DNA of 14,191 nucleotides from Planctomycetaceae bacterium (GTDB lineage Bacteria > Planctomycetota > Planctomycetia > Planctomycetales > Planctomycetaceae), in the NCBI GenBank assembly GCA_015487825.1, contig WFOZ01000921.1:1-14191 (forward strand), in the 5' to 3' direction. The notes beneath the pieces were generated by a model. It was not told where the DNA came from. It made no database searches and was given only the letters and a program-made list of their open reading frames with translations. Of this stretch, positions 6,750 through 14,191 are shown one piece after another (the stretch's first letter is position 1; the number at the start of each line of letters is the position of its first letter). A program made the translations under genes and the position numbers.

Positions 6750-8060
6750 CTAGCCAATCTCAAATCCTGCCCGGTACTCCCGCTTGAGCCACTCGTTGGC
6801 TTTGCTGTCGTTGATGAAGACTTCTGCCTGCGGGTCCCATTTGAGCGGACGCCCGATTCTCATCGAAATATTCGCCAGATGACAGGTGCTGACACTACGG
6901 TGCTGACTTTCGATATCAGAGATGGTTTTTTTCCGAGACTGAATGCAATCAAAGAAGTTGCCCATATGATTGATAATCGCATCGAGCTTACCGGTCCGCT
7001 CCGGTCGGCTCAAATTGTCGTTGTCGTAAGTGGAAAAACTTTCACGAGGCAATGGATTCTTTTTCAATTGTTCGACGGGCACTCCGGAAACCGTTCCGCG
7101 ATTAACGAACAATCTTCCTTTATCCCCTTCAAACAGAATTCCACGCCTGCCGTGATCTGCAACAATCATTTCGACGCCGTTTGCGTATTGAATTTTTGCT
7201 CCAAAGTCGGTTGCAACATTGTATCCATTCTTAACCGAAGGCAGCGTAGCTTTGCCATCAATACTGACAGGCAGACTGTTGATTGCCCATTGTGCAATAT
7301 CAATATGATGAGCTCCCCAGTCGGTCATCTTGCCTCCCGAATATTCATACCACCAGCGGAACGTGTAGTGCGATCTTTCCGGAATATATGCTACTTCCGG
7401 AGTGGGGCCCTGCCAGAGATTCCAATTGAAAGATTTTGGTACAGGGTAGACATCAAAAGGCCCACCGGTTGGATTTTTATCGGTCGTACAGGTCACACGT
7501 TTCAACTTTCCAATACGACCTGCCCGAACAAGCTCTACCGCAAGGCGAAATTTCCAGTCGCTACGCTGCCAGGTTCCGACCTGCACAACCCGGTCGGATT
7601 TACCGACGACATCTCGCAGAATCTTTCCTTCATCAATCGTCAGTGTCAACGGCTTTTCGCAATACACATCTTTCCCCGCCCTGACCGCATCGACAAGCAT
7701 TTTCGTGTGCCAATGGTCTGGCGTTCCAATCAGAACAACATCAACATCTTTCCGTTTGAGCATCTCCTGATAATTTTCAAAAATACGGGGAGTGCTGCCA
7801 AAGCTGGCACGTGCCTGCTCCCGTACATTTCGATCAACATCTGAAATGGCAACAATGTCGCCATACAGCCGGGCTTTTTCTGTTATGACTGAACCCTGAT
7901 AACGCATGCCAATAGCGCCAATGCCCAGACGTTCCACTTTATGCATCGGTTTATCCGCTGCTTGAACAGTCACAGGCCATGCAGCCAGTCCGCCGGCTGC
8001 AATCGCAGATGCTGTAAGAAACGAACGTCGTGAACTCTTTGAAGTTTGAGGGGAATTCAT
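6750..8060 (-). CDS. Tat-exported Gfo/Idh/MocA family NAD(P)-dependent oxidoreductase
   Basis: I start at ATG 8060 (436 residues). AAGGAG is about 11 bases upstream, and the protein then begins with a clean twin-arginine signal (SSRRSFLTASAIAAGGLAAW, residues 9-28). ATG 8093 would add eleven residues and has no ribosome binding site. The Rossmann domain shows GIGAIG at 46-51 and Asp74 after the second strand (AISDVD), where the cofactor ribose is bound. GTPDHWH (112-118) and the family hallmark CEKPLT (134-139) follow. In the C-terminal half, the segment GGKMTDWGAHHIDIAQW is typical of the planctomycete Tat-type subfamily and holds a candidate catalytic histidine. The family oxidises or reduces sugars and inositols. 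An exported NAD enzyme needs a bound or co-exported cofactor, as in glucose-fructose oxidoreductase. It is the first gene of the probable three-gene operon. Confidence 0.92.
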   Translation of the reverse strand: MNSPQTSKSSRRSFLTASAIAAGGLAAWPVTVQAADKPMHKVERLGIGAIGMRYQGSVITEKARLYGDIVAISDVDRNVREQARASFGSTPRIFENYQEMLKRKDVDVVLIGTPDHWHTKMLVDAVRAGKDVYCEKPLTLTIDEGKILRDVVGKSDRVVQVGTWQRSDWKFRLAVELVRAGRIGKLKRVTCTTDKNPTGGPFDVYPVPKSFNWNLWQGPTPEVAYIPERSHYTFRWWYEYSGGKMTDWGAHHIDIAQWAINSLPVSIDGKATLPSVKNGYNVATDFGAKIQYANGVEMIVADHGRRGILFEGDKGRLFVNRGTVSGVPVEQLKKNPLPRESFSTYDNDNLSRPERTGKLDAIINHMGNFFDCIQSRKKTISDIESQHRSVSTCHLANISMRIGRPLKWDPQAEVFINDSKANEWLKREYRAGFEIG

Positions 8061-8490
8061 CAAAACAGACTCCTTAAAAGGGGACGTCAACATTTACCAG
8101 TTCAGGTGGGCACTACTTATCAATTCCTGCTTATGTTCGCTTACTATAACAAAAACAAAACAAAATACGTTCCGTAATCACGTATATTTATTGCACTATA
8201 TTGTCACTTGTGAAGATTGTTTGGTATTTAGATTTTTCCTCGTTCCCAAGGTGGACCTTGGGAACGAGTTGAACCTGGCGCTGTCCAGCTAAGATTCTGT
8301 TGTACGGGGCATTGGTAGAGATGGCTTTTATCGTTCCTGAGCACGCAATTAGAGATGTAACGATGCGTAGATGGATGGTGTGCGATGTCGTATTCAAGCT
8401 GATCTATCGTCAAATGCCCTGTTTAAGTTAGAATTCACGCCTGTTGAGTTATTTTTCCCCTTCCTCCGGTTCTCATTTCTCCAACTGGTC
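8061..8490. other. Divergent intergenic region between oxidoreductase and TPR gene
   Basis: About 430 bases hold an A/T-rich stretch (8130-8220) that is probably the promoter region of the oxidoreductase operon, followed by a strong palindrome at 8239-8268. On the minus strand TTCACA and ATAAAT lie 17 bases apart near 8215-8187, a weak promoter candidate only. Small open frames on both strands around 8190-8410 look like chance readings across the palindrome. The TPR frame is open back to 8371 but probably starts at 8491. Confidence 0.4.
8239..8268. repeat. Perfect 14-bp-arm palindrome, REP-like
   Basis: CTCGTTCCCAAGGT at 8239-8252 and its exact complement at 8255-8268 are separated by GG. 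The hairpin is very stable. Palindromes built on GTTCCCAAG...CTTGGGAAC are, as I recall, repeated between genes in planctomycetes and some cyanobacteria. This one is therefore more likely a dispersed REP-type element than a terminator: no T-run follows, and no gene ends nearby. Confidence 0.75.
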
Positions 8491-9600
8491 ATGCTCCGAC
8501 CGGGTTCTCAAAAATATCGATCATCGCTGTTTCACGTTGGTAGATCTCTCGTGATTTTTTTTGCTGCGCTGATTGTTCTGGCAGAGACAGGATGTCGCTG
8601 GATCGATAAAAGAGAGGGGCAATCTACCGATAATTGTCGCGTGTACATCGAAAAATCTTTTGCGGCTTTGCAGGAAGGCGACTTCGATTCTGCTCAGGAA
8701 TATCTTGATACCGCTGCTCAAGTTCAACCGAAAAATGCGGAAGCGTGGTGGAATCTGGCTGAGCTTTCCATTCAACAGGACCACTACGAGAAAGCTGCGG
8801 AAGAACTGCAGAAATATATCGAATTGCGGCCAACAGACCCTCAGGGATATTTGCGTCTGTCTCAATTGTATTATTTACAAAGCCAGTATACCCGGGCCGA
8901 TCAATATGCTCAGGAAGCATTAAGACGTGTTCCTGATAATATAGATGCGATTATGCTCTCAGCTCGCCTGGCAAGAAAGCAGGCTGATCACCAGCAGGCG
9001 ATTGCTGATTATTATCATGTGATGCAGGTGCAACCAGATCACCCTGAAGCAACTCTTGAACTGGCTGAACTTTTAATTTCACGCAGAGAGCCATTGCAGG
9101 CGGCTGCCATGCTGCGGTCACTGGCTCGTAAAAGTATTATCCAGCCCGATAAAGCTCGCGCTTATCTGAACCTGGGGATTGCTTACGGTCAACTCGACCG
9201 CTGGGAAGATTCCATTACGCATTTGGAAAAAGCTAATGAGTTAACGCCGAAATCATTAGTTCGAGATAAGTACCGCCTGGCTTATGCTCACTGGAAAGCA
9301 GGTGAATCGCATCAGGCACTTAAATATTTGATTGAAATCGCAGACGAGGACCACTGGACATCAAGAGCAGAATCTCTTTATGCCATGATCACAAAAACAG
9401 TTCCGAATTACGGGATGCCGGATCGTTTGACACCAGTCGGTTACCGGGGGCAGGAAAAACAGACAGCGAGTGTATTAAGCGAATCCTCGGGAAAGACAAT
9501 CATGCTCGACCAGTTGATGTATCCTGCATCAGCTCTCACCCCTCAGAGTATCACTCCCCCTGAATGGGCAGAGCCTGCTGAAGTCGACGCTCAAAAATGA
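8491..9600 (+). CDS. Exported or membrane-anchored tetratricopeptide repeat protein
   Basis: The frame is open from ATG 8371, but ATG 8491 gives a sensible N-terminus: basic residues, then a hydrophobic stretch VIFFAALIVLAETGC (21-35) that is a signal peptide or lipoprotein signal ending at Cys35. The lipobox is imperfect, since Glu sits at -3. Neither start has a good ribosome binding site. Residues 50-300 are TPR helices with the usual Trp/Leu/Gly/Ala/Tyr/Pro spacing, for example AEAWWNLAELSIQQDHYEKA (84-102), QGYLRLSQLYYLQSQYTRA, and KARAYLNLGIAYGQLDRWEDS, about six to seven units in all. The tail (305-369) is proline- and serine-containing and probably flexible. TPRs bind other proteins; the partner is unknown. 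It converges with the LptC/OstA-like gene 83 bases away, so a link to envelope assembly is possible but only positional. Confidence 0.8.
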   Translation: MLRPGSQKYRSSLFHVGRSLVIFFAALIVLAETGCRWIDKREGQSTDNCRVYIEKSFAALQEGDFDSAQEYLDTAAQVQPKNAEAWWNLAELSIQQDHYEKAAEELQKYIELRPTDPQGYLRLSQLYYLQSQYTRADQYAQEALRRVPDNIDAIMLSARLARKQADHQQAIADYYHVMQVQPDHPEATLELAELLISRREPLQAAAMLRSLARKSIIQPDKARAYLNLGIAYGQLDRWEDSITHLEKANELTPKSLVRDKYRLAYAHWKAGESHQALKYLIEIADEDHWTSRAESLYAMITKTVPNYGMPDRLTPVGYRGQEKQTASVLSESSGKTIMLDQLMYPASALTPQSITPPEWAEPAEVDAQK

Positions 9601-9635
9601 TAATCAGCAGCGCAATCTTGTTTAGAGATGGTAAC

Positions 9636-9655
9636 CATTCAAGAGCAGTTGAATG
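9636..9655. terminator. Weak dyad between convergent genes
   Basis: CATTCAA (9636-9642) and TTGAATG (9649-9655) form a 7-base stem with a 6-base loop in the 82-base gap between the TPR stop and the LptC-like stop. No T-tract follows. It could be a weak bidirectional transcription stop. Confidence 0.3.
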
Positions 9656-9682
9656 AAGAATTATCTCAATAGTTATTGATCA

Positions 9683-12667
9683 TTATTGGGAACCGGATGC
9701 CCCGAGAATACGGTCGAGCTTCACAACTTTTCCATCGGGGGAGATCGTCACCATCATCACATCGAGCTGATGGCGGGGAGACTGCCGGTTTTCATATCGC
9801 CATAATGTGACATGACGATTTTCTTCTCCTCGCATGATAAACAGATTCCGTGCCTGATCGAAAGTAATAATGTTAGAACGTGCACGGAATTGATCTCCTT
9901 CTATTTCTGCATTTTTCGATGCTTTGAATTCGATCGCCAGAGAAGATTTGGCTTTGGGATTATTTGCCGGATCGATAGAAAACGCCTGAATTTCCAGCAA
10001 TCCACAGACCATCCAGGCACTTTCCGGTGGTCGGTCATCTCTCGTAAATTGAATCAGTGGCCCGGAAACAGGACCATGCAGAACATTAACCCGGTCGTGG
10101 AATGCTGCATGCCCGAGCTTCTGTTTTTGGTCGATATTGCCCTTCATTTGGCCTGCAAAGGTAACTTTTGTGTAATCCCAGCCTGTTGTCGGCTGCTCAT
10201 TTTTTTGTATTACCGGTTTCTCTTTTTTCTTAAAGGTTGCTTCCGGCAAACCAAGCGGAGCTTTCCCGGTGCGTCTTTGCCAGAAGTTCATCTCACCAGG
10301 TCCTTGTGCCTGCATATCTCCGGTGATGTGGTTAATGGTGAATGTTGCGACATCAATCAGTCTTACTGCAACAAGTTTTCCGTTTTCGAACTGATTCATT
10401 TCGAGTTTGACGCCATCACTACAAACAATTTCTTTAATTTGCGGCTTGATTTTCTGGTCAGGGTTCTGAAAGGAAACGGGTTGATCGAGTGTCACCCACA
10501 GTTGTTCGCAATTAATAACTGAATCCTGAATGACGGCTCGTACCTTACCGACAAAGTGAATCTGTTGTCCTTTGAATCGCATCTGTTCGCTCCAGAATAC
10601 TTCCATCATCTGCATCTGATCGAGCTTGTTTCCTTCCATATCCGCATCGACTGGAAATTGTAAAGAGCCTGCTCCCAGAACACGGGAGAAATTTACAGCG
10701 GTATCGACAAGCAGATCGGTCCCTTCAATCCTCAAAGAACCGTTCTGGATGAAAGCATATCTCTGAGCTGTTCCAAACAGACGGAATTGTCGATTGTTGT
10801 CTGCTGCATTTTTAATATCCACTCCCTGGCCCTGAACCTGAAAAGATTCCTCGGCATCCGGGATTTTGCCGGTAGCAATTACGTTGCCGCTGGTTTCGAT
10901 ATGAGCAACATGATATTCGGTGAACTTGAAGTTGTGCAGAATATCTAAAGTAACATCATTGGCATCGATATGTAAATTCAGATTATCGACTTCGGTTTTT
11001 TGAGCGGAAGTCTGCTGAATGCCCGAGTCATTGTTTTTCTTCTGATGACTGGATTGCCTGTTAACAAAAGCGGCGAGTTGCTGGTCCGATCTTTCTTCAA
11101 AATTCAAGGTTAATGTTTCGTATTCTCCTTCCACATAAGGACTGGAAATGGCAATATTTCCTTTGGCAGTCGCTTTGTGCATTTTCCAGCTTTTAGAACG
11201 TGATGAAGTCTCGCTTGCTGAAACTGGCAAGTCTTTAATTTCGAGTAGCAGTCGCAATGTATCTGAAATCATTCCTGAACGATGTTGGGGAGACTGGATC
11301 ATTGAATTTCCAGTCAGCGTAACCACTTTGAAGTTCGCGGATTCCGGTTTCTCAGGAGCAAAGCTCAGGGAATCATTCCAAAATGCGGTTACCAGGGCAG
11401 GAGTTTCAGCATGGGAAACCTGTCCCGCCGGAGGTAACTTTTCCTCGTGGTATGTCAGATTCCCGGGGCCATCACAATAGGCGTATATTGGCTCGCGTTT
11501 TTCGTTCAAATGAATTTCCAGTCGGGGGCTTTCCAGATCGGAATCGAGATATTTAATATCAACCAGCAAAGCACGATTTTTGCTTCCTCTGCGATAGCCT
11601 TTCAGGATAATAATATTTTGCTGGAAATCGTAATCGAGTTGCCTCCCCCGGGCTTGCAGATGATTCTCCTGTGACTTACAAACAACCGGCGAACCGGTGG
11701 CACGAATTGAATGGATCTCCAGGTTATTTCCAGGTTGCCCGGCTTGCTTCATTGAACCTGATTTCCCGGAGGCGGCATCGGCAAATTGCAGTTCAAGTCT
11801 GTCGCAGTCGATTGAATCTGTATATCCTTTCTCGTCAATTCGTATAATCGAAACGTCTTCTTCGAGAGTCGCTAATTTTTCTTCCACCTGATAATGAAAG
11901 CTTCGTTCGCAATTTACGATGGCGGGGGGATCCCCCTGGCGCGGAACGAGAGACATTTCCAGATGCCCTGAAGTATGGATTTCGGAAATCCCCAGAATAC
12001 GAGGGTTATCCCGATACAACGGGCCATCAAGCATTACCAGATCAAGCTGGATGTTATTAGCTTGAACTTCGCTTTGCTGCATTTGCATATAAACCGGTTT
12101 GTAGCTGCTGAGGTGCTGGGCAGCGCGCGAGAAAACGAAATCCCGGCCTGTAATTTTCAGACCATTCTCTCCACGAATGACAACTTTCCCTCTCAGCATC
12201 CCCTCCTGCAGCATGTGCATTTTGATCTCTGAAAGCTCAACCGGTTGATCAAATACAAATGTTGCAGACTCTGCCAGAATGGTGATCGGCCCCATATGTT
12301 TTTTGGAGGGATTGCCCGCATGTTCTGATTGTTTCTCAGGGGCTGCATCCCAGATCATTGCGACCGGGCTGATACGGATCTCTTTGTTGCCATTTTCCTG
12401 GACACGCTCGTTAAAAAACAGATGCAAACCATCAGCATGAATTTTTACCCGGGCATTCATTGTCCAGGAAACATCAGGCAGGTGTTTCAATGCTGCTCCC
12501 TGGTTTAGAACAGGCCCGCTTACCTGAATATTGCTCGTCGTACGCAATTGCTGCTGTGAAACGTGACTCGATCGTTTGAGAAACTGCTTCGAAACCTGCG
12601 CATAGACAGAGTAAACCCCCAGTACGAGGATCGTTGAGAACAGAGTCAGAAGGTAACGTCGAGCCAT
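9683..12667 (-). CDS. Giant LptC/LptA (OstA)-like envelope protein, probable LPS transport
   Basis: This is a 994-residue protein with one N-terminal membrane segment (LLTLFSTILVLGVYSVYA, residues 6-23), the way LptC anchors, and no other membrane span. Residues about 95-210 read like an LptC domain: ATFVFDQPVELSEIKMHMLQEGMLRGKVVIRGENGLKITGRDFVFS. The rest is a long run of alternating beta-strands with OstA/LptA-like phrases such as 'xxVQANNIQLDL', 'ARGRQLDYDFQQNIIILKG', 'VQGQGVDIKNAADNNRQFRLFGTA', 'MQAQGPGEMNFW' and 'ARSNIITFDQARNLFIMRG'. I read it as several stacked beta-jellyroll units. Canonical LptC and LptA are each under 220 residues, so this would be an anchor plus bridge in a single chain. 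It lies 32 bases downstream of kdsD, as lptC follows kdsD-kdsC in proteobacteria. The ribosome binding site is weak. Function is inference from fold and neighbour, not from a catalytic motif. Confidence 0.68.
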   Translation of the reverse strand: MARRYLLTLFSTILVLGVYSVYAQVSKQFLKRSSHVSQQQLRTTSNIQVSGPVLNQGAALKHLPDVSWTMNARVKIHADGLHLFFNERVQENGNKEIRISPVAMIWDAAPEKQSEHAGNPSKKHMGPITILAESATFVFDQPVELSEIKMHMLQEGMLRGKVVIRGENGLKITGRDFVFSRAAQHLSSYKPVYMQMQQSEVQANNIQLDLVMLDGPLYRDNPRILGISEIHTSGHLEMSLVPRQGDPPAIVNCERSFHYQVEEKLATLEEDVSIIRIDEKGYTDSIDCDRLELQFADAASGKSGSMKQAGQPGNNLEIHSIRATGSPVVCKSQENHLQARGRQLDYDFQQNIIILKGYRRGSKNRALLVDIKYLDSDLESPRLEIHLNEKREPIYAYCDGPGNLTYHEEKLPPAGQVSHAETPALVTAFWNDSLSFAPEKPESANFKVVTLTGNSMIQSPQHRSGMISDTLRLLLEIKDLPVSASETSSRSKSWKMHKATAKGNIAISSPYVEGEYETLTLNFEERSDQQLAAFVNRQSSHQKKNNDSGIQQTSAQKTEVDNLNLHIDANDVTLDILHNFKFTEYHVAHIETSGNVIATGKIPDAEESFQVQGQGVDIKNAADNNRQFRLFGTAQRYAFIQNGSLRIEGTDLLVDTAVNFSRVLGAGSLQFPVDADMEGNKLDQMQMMEVFWSEQMRFKGQQIHFVGKVRAVIQDSVINCEQLWVTLDQPVSFQNPDQKIKPQIKEIVCSDGVKLEMNQFENGKLVAVRLIDVATFTINHITGDMQAQGPGEMNFWQRRTGKAPLGLPEATFKKKEKPVIQKNEQPTTGWDYTKVTFAGQMKGNIDQKQKLGHAAFHDRVNVLHGPVSGPLIQFTRDDRPPESAWMVCGLLEIQAFSIDPANNPKAKSSLAIEFKASKNAEIEGDQFRARSNIITFDQARNLFIMRGEENRHVTLWRYENRQSPRHQLDVMMVTISPDGKVVKLDRILGASGSQ

Positions 12668-12699
12668 CTGATATAATCAGGTATTAAACCTGCGTTTCC

Positions 12700-13725
<1,026 letters not shown>

Positions 13726-13777
13726 TTCGACTCCCGTTGTGTGCATACGTATCCGTACTTAATGAGGAATGGAGTCT

Positions 13778-13805
13778 TGTATCTTAAGTGCCGCAATCGG
13801 GTCAA
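13778..13805 (-). promoter_or_regulatory. Candidate sigma-70-type promoter for kdsD
   Basis: On the minus strand TTGACC (13805-13800) stands 16 bases before GATACA (13783-13778), about 50 bases upstream of the kdsD start. The -35 is close to consensus and the -10 is poor. It is offered only as the best candidate in this gap. Confidence 0.28.
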
Positions 13806-13944
13806 CGTGAATACATTTGAATAGCGTTTTTTGTATGTTTGTATTCGATAGGCGTAAGGAAAGAAAAATACCCTTGGCTGGATATACAGGGAGAATCAGC
13901 GATTGAGGACCCGGTTAATCCATTAATTAATCAGTGTTCCTCGA

Positions 13945-14191
13945 TTATTTTTCATCCAATTTCCTGCTAGCCATCTTGATAAATTTATTCCAATCCTGCT
14001 CGGAATGGAATTTTGCCCGAGGAACCATCAAGAAGGGACCAGGATACTGTTGGTAAAAAACGGCTACATTTTTTGAAACACGAAATCCACAAAAAGATGA
14101 CCAGTTATAACTGAATTCGCCATGTTCAGATTTGAAATATATTTTTGTCTCGTCAATTACCCCTGTAGTAGAGGCGTAAATAAGCTTGCCC
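13945..14191 (-). CDS. C-terminal part of a YcxB-like protein (cut by window edge)
   Basis: The minus strand reads 81 codons without interruption from the edge to TAA at 13945-13947. The translation runs from GKLIYASTTGVIDETKIYFK through EHGEFSYNWSSFCGFRVSKN to FLMVPRAKFHSEQDWNKFIK and ends RKLDEK. The pattern of 'turn to a structured beta sheet, W-x-x-F...F.V, then a strand followed by P-R-x-x-F-x-S-E-x-x-W-x-x-F' matches the C-terminal YcxB-like domain, a small cytoplasmic module usually preceded by two membrane helices. Those helices would lie beyond the window. Function is unknown for the family. It is transcribed in the same direction as kdsD, with a 219-base gap to the kdsD start. Confidence 0.7.
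   Translation of the reverse strand, partial: GKLIYASTTGVIDETKIYFKSEHGEFSYNWSSFCGFRVSKNVAVFYQQYPGPFLMVPRAKFHSEQDWNKFIKMASRKLDEK

Noticed and set aside
6597..7844. 415-codon plus-strand open frame
   Set aside because: It lies antisense to the well-supported Gfo/Idh/MocA and dioxygenase genes. Its translation is low in family-like motifs, and the opposite strand has strong motifs throughout.
8188..8413. Minus-strand frames of 61-69 codons across the palindrome
   Set aside because: They are readings through a repeated palindrome, with no ribosome binding site and no recognisable domain. Such frames are commonly mis-annotated as hypothetical proteins.
9812..10522. 236-codon plus-strand open frame inside the LptC-like gene
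   Set aside because: The translation is rich in Cys, Phe and His without a pattern. It is a shadow of the minus-strand beta-rich protein.
13904..13947. Possible terminator hairpin at the YcxB-like stop (GAGGA / TCCTC)
   Set aside because: The stem is short and interrupted, and there is no T-run. It was too weak to list.

Overview
The window looks like a piece of a planctomycete chromosome, probably of the Gimesia/Rubinisphaera kind. The base composition is moderate (about half G+C by eye). IspE is followed directly by a SpoVG that carries an inserted four-cysteine zinc ribbon. Tat-exported Gfo/Idh/MocA and sugar-isomerase-like proteins sit beside a phytanoyl-CoA dioxygenase. A very large LptC/OstA-like protein lies next to KdsD, as expected of a diderm cell. 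The taxonomic call is inference from gene content, not from a marker gene.

Layout. 1-140: short non-coding left edge. 141-1412 (+): exported right-handed beta-helix protein. 1423-1797 (-): single-domain, degenerate receiver-like protein, whose likely GTG start is set by a near-perfect Shine-Dalgarno. 1798-2338: non-coding region upstream of ispE. 2339-3945 (+): two-gene operon ispE-spoVG. 4037-4624 (-): DJ-1/PfpI-family protein. 4653-4794: a 142-bp MITE-like element with 13-bp terminal inverted repeats and an 8-bp target duplication, inserted just upstream of the PfpI-like gene. 4902-8060 (-): Gfo/Idh/MocA oxidoreductase, phytanoyl-CoA dioxygenase-type oxygenase and sugar isomerase/epimerase, transcribed in that order. 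8061-8490: intergenic region with a 14-bp-arm palindrome. 8491-9600 (+): membrane-anchored or exported TPR protein. 9683-13725 (-): kdsD, then a 994-residue LptC/LptA-like protein. 13945-14191 (-): C-terminal end of a YcxB-like membrane protein cut by the window edge.

How the genes fit together. kdsD makes arabinose-5-phosphate, the first step to Kdo, and the following gene looks like an LPS-transport protein. The pair therefore resembles the proteobacterial kdsD-kdsC-lptC-lptA-lptB cluster with lptC/lptA replaced by one giant gene and kdsC/lptB absent. ispE supplies the non-mevalonate isoprenoid pathway. The 8060-4902 genes look like a small catabolic operon for sugars or related polyols, with two products exported by Tat; its substrate cannot be read from sequence. 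The most distinctive non-coding finding is the MITE with an intact target duplication and nested palindromes. No rRNA, tRNA, CRISPR array, phage genes or intact transposase were seen.
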